From NCBI RefSeq assembly GCF_040412425.1, contig NC_089743.1, positions 84,327,471 through 84,391,470 on the forward strand: DNA of 64,000 nt. The letters run 5' to 3'. A program made the position numbers and the translations under genes. The notes below the pieces were generated by a model that did not search any database, was not told the origin of the DNA, and saw nothing but the letters and a program-made list of their open reading frames with translations. Origin of the DNA: Macrobrachium rosenbergii. Lineage: Eukaryota > Arthropoda > Malacostraca > Decapoda > Palaemonidae. Below, one piece after another: positions 1-11,689 of the stretch (position 1 is the first letter of the stretch; the number at the start of each line of letters is the position of its first letter).

Positions 1-328
1 ATACCCTTTTACACACAGCCTGCATTTCGAGGCTAATTGATACACCTCACTTGTTCAAAACTGCAGGCTAACTTTAATCTGAATTCGGTTTCCATTTTTT
101 TATATTCATGCGAACAGATTGATTTGATTTTTTCATGAATCGACAGTTTAAAGAAGTTTTTATACTAGCTTCAACACAAAGCCAAAACGGATCATCTTAT
201 CTTTTATGCTAAAGAAAAAAAAATAGTCTTTGCTATTTTTGAGATCCTCCTAGGCTAACATTGCCCTAATTTACTACTCAAGTCAACAGAAATGTAAAGG
301 GAGTTAACGGGGGTATATTAACCAAGTA

Positions 329-541
329 TGTATCCACCTACACGTCACCTCCGAGGTGCTAGTACTAAACATGACGGAAGCTCAGTGGGGCGTCGTGTTT
401 TGCACTAGCCCATCGGGGGTCAAATATATCGTTTATTAATGTATAGAAATATATAGAAATCTGTGTATATAGTACTTTGATCTCCAAGGCTTCCGCCATG
501 TTTAGTACTAGCTCCTCGGAGGTGGTGCGTAGGTGGATACA
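329..541. mobile_element. MITE with about 53-bp terminal inverted repeats
   Basis: Both ends read inward TGTATCCACCTAC, then CACCTCCGAGG and TAGTACTAAACATG. TA dinucleotides flank at 327-328 and 542-543, as in Tc1/mariner-type elements. No coding capacity. A single-end relic lies at about 1443-1486. Confidence 0.72.
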
Positions 542-564
542 TAACGGGTTAACGGGATGGTCCT

Positions 565-640
565 AAAGAAATCCTGCTCGCTACGGACTCAAACCTAGGT
601 CCTTTAGCTGGTGAAGCAAACATTCTATTCATTGTACCTA
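565..640 (-). mobile_element. tRNA-derived SINE fragment
   Basis: On the minus strand CTTCACCAGCTAAAGGAC leads into GGTTTGAGTCC, a B-box match (GGTTCGANTCC) at tRNA-like spacing. No acceptor stem closes, so this is a SINE head or tRNA relic rather than a tRNA gene. Confidence 0.45.
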
Positions 641-1825
641 ATTTCAGTACATAGTAATTTATGATTGCTCGACATAGTGCTAATTTTGATTAATAATATT
701 AACGCTTAATGGGTTGCGCCCAGCCTGGTAACATTGTTTTTGTTTTTTTACTCTCAACATTCAGTTCTATTATCATACCTTCAACATTTCATCTGTCGAA
801 ACATGAGTTACCATTTTTCGTCGGAACTAATTTTCCTCTTAGGTCTATTTTCAAGATTTCGTTTTTTTTTTCTTTTTTCTTAATATTATGGGACAATGCA
901 TTAAACAACTTTTCCCATAATGTACAATTTGTTTTCACGTATCCTCAAAAATAAAAACAAAACAGTTATGAATGTGATAAACTTTGTACACTAAGTGCTG
1001 TTTGCTCGGCAGCCTATTATAGTTTCAGATATTTGCTGCAACCTTACGTGGGTATCCAATAAAACTACTTAAGTATTGCTTTAAACAATAAGAGAGAACG
1101 CAGACAATATCCTTAATAGAAAATGTATCAGGGATACAATTTTCTATTAACATATACTTTAGTAATAAAACTACTGCAGGACTCACTAATTTTGCCCTTC
1201 CGGAAAGATATCCCTGGATTGAAAATATCAAAATGATAGTAATCAAATCAGTATTAGCATAGAAGTAAAGACTAAAATCCTAAAAGAGAGCTCCTCACGG
1301 GGATATTTTTTTTTTACCAACGAAACTTTCTGACCAAACAATATTGAGAGGGATGAATAGGTATAGTTCAGGTGAGATAGCTTGAAAATTTACGGAAGAA
1401 CTGTGAGAAATTTACCATCTTTTGTTTATATCTTTACTCAGAAAGGCTCCGCTGGACGCCATGTTTAGTACGAGCCCCTCGGAGATGAACAAATGCGTAA
1501 ACAAAAGACGGTAGATTTCTCGCATTATTTAAAATTTTTTTTTCTTAAGTTATCTCACTTTTATTGTATCATATCCACCCTTTTCCAGATTGTGCAGTCA
1601 AAAAGGTTCATTAATAGACAGTATCTCCGTGCAGAGCTCTCCCTTGCAATTACAAAAGACACTGAAACCAATTAAGGTCTATATATCTTTATACCTTGAG
1701 TAAAACCATATTTCGATGGACAAAGACTATGTAAGGATGAGGCTGAACACGCGTCGTAAAGAAGACGAATTAGCTTTGGTTCAAAGATAATATCAGTACC
1801 AAGTACTAACATTTTTTCTGTAGTA

Positions 1826-1900
1826 ATGTAAGCACAACCTGCTCCGTGGTATCCATCATTTCTTGGTGGTCACCCATCCAAGCACTGTCCACACCAATCC
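1826..1900 (-). mobile_element. 5S-like repeat fragment, 3' of copy 1
   Basis: The minus strand has CAGTGCTTGGATGGGTGACC, which is 5S-like, then the CACCAAGAAATGATGG extension found at the other copies. Only the 3' half of the 5S-like head remains. Confidence 0.5.
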
Positions 1901-2218
1901 TTTTAATTATTTTTCATATACTCATTTATTCCGTTTGCTGTTCAGCTAAATCAAAGAGATTTCTTAAACGTTCTAGGTATTTCCTTTTAAACTTCGTTAG
2001 CGAAAGAAATACAAAAAGGAACATTAGTATCATGTGAGTAAATAAGAAATGATTCATAAGAATGAAGACTTTTATTGAATGGAATTTATTTCTTCTGTAG
2101 ACGTAAATTTTCATCATTTCATCTCCCATACATCAAAACAATATTCATTTCCCAAATAAACAAAAATAAGCGGACAGTTACCCAACCTGGTTAAAAGTTA
2201 ATTCAGTTAATTCCAATA

Positions 2219-2503
2219 AGTTAAGTTAAGTATACCTTAGTTTAACCAGACCACTGAGCTGATTAACAGCTCTCCTAGGGCTGGCCCGAAGGATTAGACT
2301 TATTTTATGTGGTTAAGAACCAATTGGTTACCAAGCAACGGGACCTACAGCTTATTGTGGAATCCTAACCACATTATACCGAGAAATGAATTTCTATCAC
2401 CAGAAATAAATTCCTCTAATTCTTCATTGGCCGGTCGGAGACTCGAACTCGGGCCTAGCAGAGTGCTAGCTGAGAACTCTACCGACTCGTCCAACGAGGA
2501 ACA
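2219..2503 (-). mobile_element. tRNA-derived SINE with 14-bp target duplication
   Basis: Minus-strand reading gives an A-box-like GACGAGTCGGTAGAG, a B box GAGTTCGAGTCTC, then a body ending in GGTCTGGTTAAACTAAG. The repeat AGTTAATTCCAATA flanks it at 2205-2218 and 2504-2517. Paralogous sites downstream of copy 2 (about 8228) and copy 6 (about 39812) carry the same target sequence without the insert. I associate this SINE body with decapod genomes. Confidence 0.82.
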
Positions 2504-2655
2504 AGTTAATTCCAATACTTTTCCTTCATAAGAACTGATGAAAATCCTCAGTTATTCATCAAACGGTAATCCTTCAGTTGGCATCCATCCTTTTGCCTCA
2601 CTGGGCTGGTCCTTGGAATCAGATGGAATGTCTTCTTTCGCGCGTTGCTCAATTC

Positions 2656-3538
2656 CTACTTTCGGCGTTGCAGAGGTCCATGTGTGCCCCCTGCGACGTA
2701 ACAGCATTCGTGATGTGGTTCAGCGTCGCAGTCGATGTTATTAGGATACGTGCAGAAGCCGGGTGTCGGTTCAGAAACGACTGAAAATAAAAGGTAAAGC
2801 AGTTTTAAGAAGCTTCTTTAAAACGTTACGTTATAACAGCCACATCAACAGAAACTGTTGTCGTTACTGGCATTGAAACTCATTGCTGCTTCACCTGTGT
2901 TGGTTTGTGTACATTTTTTTTTTTTTAAACCTTTCCTATGGTTTCTTTTTCTCTGTTACTGTACTCTGCCAGTGACTCTCCCATATTTCTGTCTTTCAAA
3001 AAAACGAATGAAAAAAATTTACACTAACTGAAGTGTCGCTGATGCAGCAATTAGTTTTAACTCCTCTGGTTTGTAAAAGGGTCTTCTACGTGGCGTTCCT
3101 GAGGGGGGGCGGGGGTTTCTGTTTGAAATCGCCCCCCAGGCCCCAAAGTGAGGGGGGCCCCTCAAAATGCGAAATTTAAGAAATAAAATTTCTGAAATTT
3201 GCATTTACAAGTGCCTTTAAAATGATCCTACAATCGCTCATATTCTAAAAATTTTCCCGCGGGGGCTTACAGCGCCCTCGCTCCGGAACCCCCCAGCTGC
3301 TATGTGCCCCCGGGCCCCAAAATGTCTAGGAACGCCCCTGCATGTTATTATTATTATTATAAACTTACCTTCTATCCCTCCTATCTGTGCCGTGGTGTCG
3401 GAAACCATGTAAACAGACAGGACGAAAAAGGCGAACACCATCATCGTTTGGAACCTGTTAAAAAAAAAAAAAGAGACACACCAGGGAATCAGATATGTGA
3501 AATTCTTGTAACCTGTTTGCGACAGAATATGAAACCTA

Positions 3539-3576
<38 letters not shown>

Positions 3577-4683
3577 GATACTATTGCAGTAAGTAAATAG
3601 TTTCATGTATGTTACGTATAGATTATGAATCGTAAGTTCCTCTTACATGCATGCTACTGATAGTAACCATTTAGAGCTTTAAAAAAATGTGTTTTTTAAC
3701 GTTATTTATGATAGAGCATTTTCCTTGGTTGGCACAATAATAACTGTGATAAAAATTCATTAAAATCTCTTAAGTCTGATCGTTTCAATGGAAATGAGGC
3801 TTCATTCACCATACAAAAGGCACCTCAGTAGCGTGCTGGACATCCCCTACACAAACCACGCCGTTCACCTTTTGTATTGCATTGCCTGTCATGTTTTCTG
3901 TATATCAACTCTTCCATTCCAGTGTCTCTCCATACCTTGCTATCCAGTACTTTCCAGGTCTTTATATTCCCCACTTCGGAGTTATACACTTTTTTATTCA
4001 TCAGCCTATCGGCCTGCGTTCACTCAACACAAAAGAAGCATCCCAAAGCATTCTGATGCATAATGTCACCCTTTTACCTAAGTTCCAAATAAAAACTTTG
4101 TGTCCAAATATGAAAGTTAATGAAGAAACTCTCCCGCTCCAAATTCAAACTGAGGTTAGGGAGGGTGACTGCACTGATTTGGCATCTACAACCATAACTG
4201 GTTCTTGAACTACACTTAACCAACCTCAGTTCGGAGCTGGGCTTTGAAAGGTCTTTTCCTCTCTTCGTTTCCTATTTCGGTCGCTTTTAGAAAACAAAAA
4301 AACTAGGAGAAAATTTAAAGTGATTTATACACACAGATTACAATAACACACATTATATATATATATTCTTATATATATATTCTCATATATATATGTGTGT
4401 GCGTGTGTGTGTGTTTGTGTGAGTGAAGAGTGCGTAAATCTTAAAATAATTCATTTATTCCAGCGAGATAAATAACACATTAGAGCTGATATTATTACAT
4501 CTTACATAAATATGTAACTATGTATAATTATACGTTCATGGTAAGGAAACAGGATTTGACAGGGCTTCCTTTGGAATTTTATAAAAATAAGCTTATGGTC
4601 ATAAAACAGGGAACTCTTTTTGTCTTGTAACAATAATGAAACTATGATATAAACGAGCATATTGACATCCATTACCTTGCCAT
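2656..4683 (-). CDS. Secreted four-cysteine peptide, copy 1 (3 exons)
   Basis: Spliced model on the minus strand: exon 1 coding 4683-4676, exon 2 3454-3369, exon 3 2780-2656 with TAG. All introns are GT-AG (1221 and 588 nt) and the sum is 219 nt, 72 aa. The product starts MARFQTMM, has a hydrophobic signal segment (about residues 7-25) ending DTTA before Gln, then a short acidic mature peptide. Cysteines are C-x7-C-x7-CC, with the sequence DCDAEPHHECC around the last three; the first loop is one residue longer than in the other five copies. The C-terminus is LQRRK, so the Gly-Lys amidation end of the other copies is missing. Intron 2 holds a GC-rich repeat insertion. Function unknown; a haemocyte or epithelial antimicrobial peptide is my inference from size, signal peptide and clustering. 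It is the most diverged paralogue, but every splice site and the frame are intact. Confidence 0.78.
3010..3345 (-). mobile_element. GC-rich dispersed repeat in intron 2 of copy 1
   Basis: A block with long G and C runs sits in an AT-rich intron; on the minus strand it starts GCAGGGGCGTTCCTAGACA, a start often seen in non-autonomous DNA elements. It accounts for much of the size of this intron, 588 nt against about 130-147 nt in copies 3-6. Ends not firmly defined. Confidence 0.45.
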
Positions 4684-4764
4684 CTTTATTACTGGAACGG
4701 GAAAAGCAACTGCAGTTGAGTGACTCGAGCGATACAGCGGAAATCCTGCCTCTTCAAAGAGTCG

Positions 4765-4900
4765 AGCTCTACTGTGATCTCGGCTCCCTTCCCGTGCGAA
4801 TATAAATTCGAAACATCCAGCTCCATTTTCAAACAGCAAGATGTGGGGAAGCCCAAGGTCTTCCAAAAACAATCTGCTTCTTCTTCTTCTCCCTCTTCTC
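4765..4900 (-). promoter_or_regulatory. Predicted promoter of copy 1
   Basis: Read on the minus strand, TATATTC lies at 4804-4798, 29 bp before an initiator-like TCACAGT whose A is at 4775, giving a 5' UTR of about 92 nt to the ATG at 4683. A kB-like GGGCTTCCCC is at 4854-4845, about 75 bp upstream of the predicted start. The same three elements recur at matching distances in other copies. The start site is predicted from conservation only. Confidence 0.5.
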
Positions 4901-5317
4901 AGCTTAATGACTAGTTGAGGGAGTTTTTTTTTTTATGAGCCTCCTCCGGTTGTTTCTGGCTTGTACCCTCCTGCCTTATAAAAAAAATAGTTCGAGGAAA
5001 CCTCATCACGTGGAATCTTGTCAAGGTTACTCTTATGTTTTCTTCGTCCTCTTCTTTCATGGAAAACTGTCATTAGACTCTTTCTCTCTCTTCCTATTTT
5101 ATGTAACAGTGCAGTTAATTCTGCGATATTTCGATAAATAGTTTGTGAATCATTCTTTGAAATGAAAATCTTGAAGTGCAGTTGTATGGTAGAAAAAAAA
5201 GATCGTGTATAGTTATGCAAGAGGATGGATAATAAAGGCAAAATGAAGATAAGTTTGAAGAAGAAATCAAATAATGAGTCTTAGTGAGTCTTAGTAAGTA
5301 ATTCGGGGATAAAAAGT

Positions 5318-5626
5318 CGTACTGGAGGAAAGAAAAAAAGAAAGGTATATGTAATCGTAATAGCCACAATGCCCTCTTAACTTCTCGAATCCTTTGCTCT
5401 TTTTGGATACTCTTATCCATACAAAACCACGTTGTGAATATGGGGCGCGGGTTTGTTTCCCGCTACCGGACATCATAATTGCATTATATTTCTTGCACTT
5501 GGATCCAAAGGCTTTGCAGTGACAAGAGTATCCAAAATGCATGAAGAATTCGAGATGCTAAGAGGGCATTATGGCTATTACAGTTACATATACCTTTCTT
5601 TTTTTTCTCTCCAGTACAAACAATAT
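5318..5626. repeat. Inverted repeat of about 110-bp arms
   Basis: Arms at 5318-5428 and 5512-5626 are inverted copies sharing AAGAGGGCATT and CATATACCTTTC. The loop has GGGCGCGGGTTTGTTTCCCG, which resembles a tRNA B-box region, so it may be a palindromic SINE-derived element. Confidence 0.58.
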
Positions 5627-5711
5627 ATACGATATATACAGTATATATATTTATATGTATATATACTGTATATGTATATATTACTAACATCATTGACACA
5701 CATTACATATA

Positions 5712-5712
<1 letters not shown>

Positions 5713-5783
<71 letters not shown>

Positions 5784-5791
5784 CTGTGAGT

Positions 5792-5855
<64 letters not shown>
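5713..5855. repeat. (TA)n-(GA)n compound microsatellite
   Basis: (TA) run 5713-5779 followed by a (GA) run 5794-5855. Confidence 0.97.
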
Positions 5856-5858
<3 letters not shown>

Positions 5859-6104
5859 GATTGAGGAAGCGGTTTTCTTTGGTTGCCAAGGAGGATGAAA
5901 CTAGAGGTACTTAGAAACTACAGAATTTGGTGCAGAGTGCTGTGTCAGGTATTGTATGCCATCCAAAAAAGTTGGCCCAAATATATCAGTTACCTCATTA
6001 GGCCTTATCTAACCCCTCATTTGTTTTCGAAGTTGGTGATCTTGATTGGCACTAGTTTGAAATTGTATTTCTTCCAACGCACTTTTATTTCCTCATGTAA
6101 AATA

Positions 6105-7030
6105 TTTGAGCCAATTTACATTTTTTGTGAATCATGCATTTCCATATTTTACAGTGGAAAGAGGAAATTATAATAAAGAAAGTATAAATGGAATTACCGT
6201 TCGTACATTTATACAGTAGCTGAGAAATATTAATTTTATAACAGTAGTGACAAAGGAGTTTGGAGCCTCAAATCTTGGATATCATTAAAGTCCTGACCTT
6301 GTTATAGGTTCTGATCCCCGTAGGTTTAAGAAGGGTTTTAATAGCATAAGATAGAACGATGAACTATTGCTTTATTCTATTTTGATCTAATTATAAGCCC
6401 CTTATTATGTATGCATAGCTTCATCTAATCATTATTTTCTTTATATTTTTTTTCCATCACCTGTTGCTTTAAATTAAACCAATATGCTGGCATGGGCCCT
6501 TGCACTTTTGACCGCTCATAAGTGAAGGCAAAGATTCTATAGTAATCAAGAGGCCAAGTGTGGCCCAATAGACCCGGATGTGTGGTTGCAGAGATTCAAA
6601 TCATCACAAAAATATTCTTTTTTGCACGACTCCCAGAAAACCCCTTGTGGCATCTGTGTTTTAATCTGTATTGTACCCTCTCAAAAGTTCTATAAATTCA
6701 TTCTGTTTCATTTAGGTAATTTTTGCTTCTATGAGAAACGTTTTGCTTAGTCATAGTACTAGCCCCTTTTAGCTTTAACATGGAACCATGTTTTAAACCG
6801 AGCAGTTTATTCCATTAGCAGATCTTTGAACTTTCATTTTCTTGAGTTGCAATTATCATTTCTTTGGAGCCATTTTTTCCCGGACTCATTATTTCGCTGT
6901 CTTTTAGAATAACATGTGGTCTTATTCAATACCATTGCGCCCTCTTCACTCTATGTTTACACTGTTCCTTGACAATGCATTACACAACTTCTCTCCTAAT
7001 GTAAAATTTGTCTTCGCGTGGAGGTCAAAT
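6105..7030. repeat. Segment shared with 16.75-17.5 kb, partly inverted
   Basis: 6105-6290 is the reverse complement of about 16750-16930, while 6490-7030 matches about 16930-17480 in direct orientation (shared GAAGCCAAGTGTGGCCCAAT-type block and AACATGGAACCATGTTTTAA). No gene seen in either copy. Confidence 0.6.
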
Positions 7031-7844
7031 AAAATTACTTAAGCCTTACTCTAAAAAGTAAGAGAGAACGCGTGCAACATCTTTCATAGAAAATGAATGG
7101 GTGATACGTTTTCTATTAACAGAGACTTTAATAACAAAATTAAGACAGGGTTCACTGATTTTGCCAGAATTGCAAATTAATTCCCTCCTGAAAGATATCC
7201 TTGCGTTGAAAATTTCAAAATGACGGTCATCAAATTAGTATTAATACAAAATGGCATCAAATTAGTATTAATGAAATAATGCAGAAAGGGTATTGATATC
7301 ACATTATTTTAGAAGAGAATCAGCTTCTAGATTGTGCAGCCTTGCACGAATATCAATTATTTTCCTTTGAAAAATTTTAGATATTGACATCTGAGTATGA
7401 TAGGAAATCGGCGTAAAGAAATACAACATCATTACCGTGCAAGAATCTTTAAATATGGATAAGGCGCGAAGCGCCGTTCCGCCATTTTATTCGCATTGAC
7501 AGCACACATAAACAGGGATTTGGTTTTGCGTTCTTCCGCCGACGGTCAAAAACTAAAACCAATGTGAAGGTGATATTCAGATCAAAATACACCATGAGTA
7601 AAACCATATCAGCATGAGAGGTGAGATAACTTGAAGAATGGAAAAAGAATAGTTACGGTTTTAAAAAACGATGAGATGTCAAAAATTCTCGCGCCTTTTC
7701 TAGTTGTGCAAAAAATTTCATTAGAGGACATAATTAGAGCTTTAGCCCAAATAAAACCAATGTCAAGATAAACTCGTGAAAACAAATCTCAATATCAGCA
7801 ACACAGCAACGTTCAAATCAACTATCAATATCTTTTCTGTAGTA

Positions 7845-7925
7845 TTATAAGCACAACCTGTCCCATGCATGAATCATTTCTTGGTGGTCACCTAGCCAAG
7901 CATTGTCCACACTAATCCTCTTATT
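7845..7925 (-). mobile_element. 5S-like repeat fragment, 3' of copy 2
   Basis: Duplicate of the fragment near 1.85 kb, more decayed (GCTTGGCTAGGTGACCACC on the minus strand). It came with the copy 1/copy 2 tandem duplication. Confidence 0.48.
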
Positions 7926-8382
7926 TATTTTACATATACTGTATACTCATTTATCCTGTTCGCTGTTCAGCTAAATCAAAGAGATTTCTTAAACGTTCTA
8001 CGTAGTTCCTTATAAACTTCGTTAGCGAAAGAAATACAAAAAAGAAAATTAGTATCATTTGAGTAAATAAGAAATGATTCATGAGATTGAAGACTTTTAT
8101 TGAATGGAATTTATTTCTTCTATCGACGTAAATTTACATCAATTCATCTCCCATACATCAAAACAATACTCGTTTCCCAAATGAAAATAAATAAACAGCT
8201 AGTCACCCCACCTGGTTAAAAGTTAATTTAGTTAATTCCAACACTTTTTCTTCACGAGAAGTGATGAAAATCCTCAGTTAATCATCAAGCGGTAATCCTT
8301 CAGTTGACAGCCATCCTTTTTTCATCCCTGGGCTGGTAAATGCGATCTGATGGAACGTCTAGTTTCGTTCGTTACCAAATTC

Positions 8383-8761
8383 CTATTTCCCGCCATGCTG
8401 AGGGCGAGGTCTGGGTGTATTCCCTCCGACCCCACAGCACTCGTGATCTGGATCAGCGTCGCAGTCGACACTAAGTCTCCAGCAGTAGGCGGGTGGCGTG
8501 TCATCGTCGTCTGGAAATGAAAGGTGAACTAGTTTTAAGCAGCGTTTTTAAAGAGTTAAATTATTACATCTACGTCAACAGAAACTATTCTCTTTGGCGC
8601 TGAAACTCGTTGCTGCATCATCTGTATTGGGTGTGTACAGCTTTTTTTTTTTTTTTTTTTAACCATTCCTTTCGTATGATTTGTTTTCTGTTAATGCAAT
8701 CTGCCAGTAACTCTCCTATATCTCTCGATCTTTCATAAGGTAAAGAGGTCTTGTACCTACA

Positions 8762-8833
<72 letters not shown>

Positions 8834-9454
8834 TCTACCAGTTACGGAGTAACTGAGATCTCCGTAACTGATATATGGTATTCGTCCGAAATTCCAGTTA
8901 CCATCGTTGCTGCCTACAAGTTTTAATTATATTTTAAATATACTGCACTTTAATTAACATCGGCGTCAATGACCATAGAAGTCACGACGCCTGATAACTT
9001 AAAATCATACATTCATTCACTTTTCCGAAATAAAACTACCCAAATTTGCAACTGCTTTCCTCTCCAAGAATGACAAAAATCGGCGAGTTACTGGCAGAAT
9101 GCAGTAAACACTAAAAAAAAAAAAAAAAAATATATCAGAAAGATAGAGAAAACTCTATATAGACTACATGCTTGAAAGGTGGCCTTTCAACTACGTATAT
9201 TCTTGTTATCATTACTTTTTTTTTATCATTATTATTATTATTATAAACTTTACCTCCTTTCTGTGCTGTGGTGTCGGAAATCATGAAAACAGACAGGACA
9301 AGAAAGGCGAACACCATCATCGTTTGGAACCTGTTAAAAAAAGAGACAGAAAAGGTTAATCAATTAAGTAATATTGTTGTAACTTGTTTGCGACAGAATA
9401 TATAATTTACCCCCTCCCTCTCTCTCCCTCTCTCTCTCTGCTCTGTCTCTCTCA

Positions 9455-9500
<46 letters not shown>

Positions 9501-10303
9501 TACTCTTTGCAACATGTAAATACTTTCTTGTAGTTCATGTTGCTTATAAATTATGGATCGTAAGTTTTATTTTACATACATGCTACTGAAAGTGACCGTG
9601 AAAATACTTGTAAAATTTTTCCTCTGATTCATCTTTAAACCATGATCTACGACAGAGGAGTTTTCTTGGCTGGGACATTAATAAACTTGGCAAACATTCA
9701 TTAAAGGCTCTTAATTTTTAACATTTCAGTGAAAATGACACTTTTAGTTCTCTGCACAAGGACACAAGAGGCACTTCAGCAAATTGATGGAGTATCCCCT
9801 ACACAAACAACACCATTCACCATTTCAGTTGTATTTACTGTCATGCTTTCTGGATATTAACTCTCCCATTCCAGTGTCTTTCCATCCCCTGCTATTCAGT
9901 ACTTTCTAGGTCTTTATCGTCCCAACTTCGGAGTTATACACTTTTTTATTCAACAGCCTTTGTTCTTTCATCACAGAAGAAGTATCCAAAACCTTCTTAG
10001 CCAAGCTCTCACCCTTTTACCTAAGTTCCCATTGAAAACTTCCATTATCATCATTATCCAAATATGAAAGTTAATGAAGAAACTCTCCCGCACCAGATTC
10101 GACCTGAGGTTAGGGAGAGTAAGGTCGTTGCTATGGTATCTGCAACCATGACTCGTTTGTGAACTGAACTCACCCAGCCTTAGTTCGAAGTTGGGCTTTG
10201 AAGGGCTTTTTCCTCTCTTCGTTTCGTATTTCGGCGGTTTTTGGAAAAACATATTGAAAAAACACTAGGAAGCAATAGATTTCCAGTATTCAGAGAATAT
10301 ATT

Positions 10304-10339
<36 letters not shown>

Positions 10340-10422
10340 TGTGAGTGAATTGTGTAAATCAGAAAATAATCTCTGCATTCCAGCGAAATAATTAACACTT
10401 TAGAGCTGATGTTATCGCATCC

Positions 10423-10499
<77 letters not shown>

Positions 10500-10508
10500 C
10501 ATATATAC

Positions 10509-10581
<73 letters not shown>

Positions 10582-10744
10582 CAACTTGACATATGAACTA
10601 TGCTGATTTAAAGAGAACAGAATCTGACAGGGCTTTCTTTAGACATCTTATTTATTCGTGGGCATAAAAGAAGGAACTCTTAAAGTCTAATAACGATAAT
10701 GAAATTATGTTGTAAATAAGCATATTTACACCTTACCTTGCCAT
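8383..10744 (-). CDS. Secreted four-cysteine peptide, copy 2 (3 exons)
   Basis: Minus-strand model: exon 1 coding 10744-10737, exon 2 9330-9254, exon 3 8510-8383 with TAG. Introns of 1406 and 743 nt are GT-AG and the sum is 213 nt, 70 aa. It begins MARFQTMMVF. The signal segment ends DTTA before Gln, so the mature end could become pyroglutamate. The mature part opens with four aspartates, then YCWRLSVDC and DPDHECC (C-x6-C-x7-CC), a Gly/Pro/Arg-rich tail and a Gly-Gly-Lys end that fits C-terminal amidation. I count a net charge of about -4. It is closest to copy 6, sharing the YCWRL, PDHECCGVG and NTP motifs. It forms a head-to-tail pair with copy 1; homology between the two units covers exons, introns and 3' flank. 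Family not recognised. Confidence 0.82.
8762..8832. repeat. (TTA)n microsatellite in intron 2 of copy 2
   Basis: About 23 triplets. A small perfect palindrome arm pair, CAGTTACGGAG and CTCCGTAACTG, follows. Confidence 0.96.
9415..9497. repeat. (CT)n in intron 1 of copy 2
   Basis: Interrupted CT run; the equivalent tract in copy 1 is at 3541-3573, and the GA tracts in copies 3-5 are at 24886-24925, 29930-29957 and 35166-35237. Confidence 0.93.
10423..10581. repeat. (AT)n-(GT)n microsatellite
   Basis: Near-continuous AT dinucleotides ending in a short GT run. Confidence 0.96.
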
Positions 10745-10829
10745 CTCTATAAGTACTTGCAGCGGGAAAAGCAACTACAGTTCAGTGACTCGAGCGATAC
10801 TTCGGATGTCTTGCCTCTTCAAAGAGTGG

Positions 10830-10925
10830 AGCTCTACTGTGATCTCGGCTCCCTGTCCGTGTGAACATATATACGAAATATCCAGCTCCACTTTCTAACA
10901 ACAAAATGTGGGAAACCAAGGTCTT
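10830..10925 (-). promoter_or_regulatory. Predicted promoter of copy 2
   Basis: On the minus strand a TATATAT run begins at 10873, 33 bp before the A of TCACAGT at 10840; the ATG is at 10744, so the 5' UTR is about 96 nt. The kB-like site is weaker here: GGTTTCCC at 10917-10910, with one C fewer than in the plus-strand copies. Confidence 0.48.
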
Positions 10926-11689
10926 ACAAAAACAATTTCCTTCGTTTTCTCCTCTCTCTCTTCTCAGCTTACTGCCTAGTTAAGGTACATTTCCTGTTTT
11001 GTTTTTTTTATGAGATTCCTCTTACTGCTGTTGTCCCGTGTCCTCCTCTCTTATACAAAGACAATAGTTCGAGGAAACCTCATGACGTGGAATCTCACCA
11101 AAAGTTACTCTGGTGTTTCCTTTCGTGTTCTTTTAAGGAAAACGGTCATTAGTCTCTTTCTTTCCCCATCTTACGTGGCAGTGCAATTGATTCTGCGATA
11201 TTTTGATAAATGATTTATGAATTATTCTTTGAAAAGCAATAAAAACTTGAAGTTCAGTTTCTTAGTAGGAGGGAAGATCAAGGACAGTTATGCAAGAGGA
11301 TGGATAATGCAGTCAAAATGAAGATGAACTAGAAAAAAAAAAAATCAAATAATGAAAAATTATGGATGAGTCTTAGCAAGTAATTCAGGGATAAAACGTT
11401 GTATTGGAGAGATGAAAAAATGAAAATGCTGAACATCTAAAAAACAAAAGGTAATTACTGGGAGCTGTTAAAAGTGTTTATGTTGAAAATAAAGCCTGTA
11501 TTAGCATATTTCAATAAAAGGTGGACTAATCTGATGTAAATCTAGGTCTGGCACAATTCTAAGTCTAGTCTCTTAGGATTTACCATCGTTCTGACCTAAA
11601 AAATGAGAAAGGTCAGGGAATATTAGGTGTAGGTACAAAGTTCTGATATAAAAAAAAAGGTTATTAATGGAGTGTGGAATGACTGAAAT

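Larger units (their letters stand above)
950..11400 (-). repeat. Tandem duplication of the copy 1/copy 2 unit
   Basis: Homology runs from the 3' flanks (about 890-1190 with 7000-7150; 1826-2160 with 7845-8190) through all exons to the upstream regions (4670-5260 with 10735-11310). Later insertions differ: the SINE and GC-rich block in unit 1, the (TTA)n block in unit 2. Confidence 0.75.

Noticed and set aside
2307..2531. 74-codon plus frame at the SINE
   Set aside because: It lies wholly within the antisense of a tRNA-derived SINE and its flank.
4672..4872. A 66-codon minus frame ending in MAR that runs in frame into the copy 1 start, suggesting a longer N-terminus
   Set aside because: The equivalent upstream blocks in copies 3, 4 and 6 are open in different frames from the ATGGCAAG, so the extension is not conserved; the block also contains the TATA and initiator motifs.
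9135..9320. Exon 2 frames taken alone as genes starting at the internal Met (MMVF or MVVF)
   Set aside because: They run into introns and miss the cysteine exon; splicing from the upstream ATG works in all six copies.
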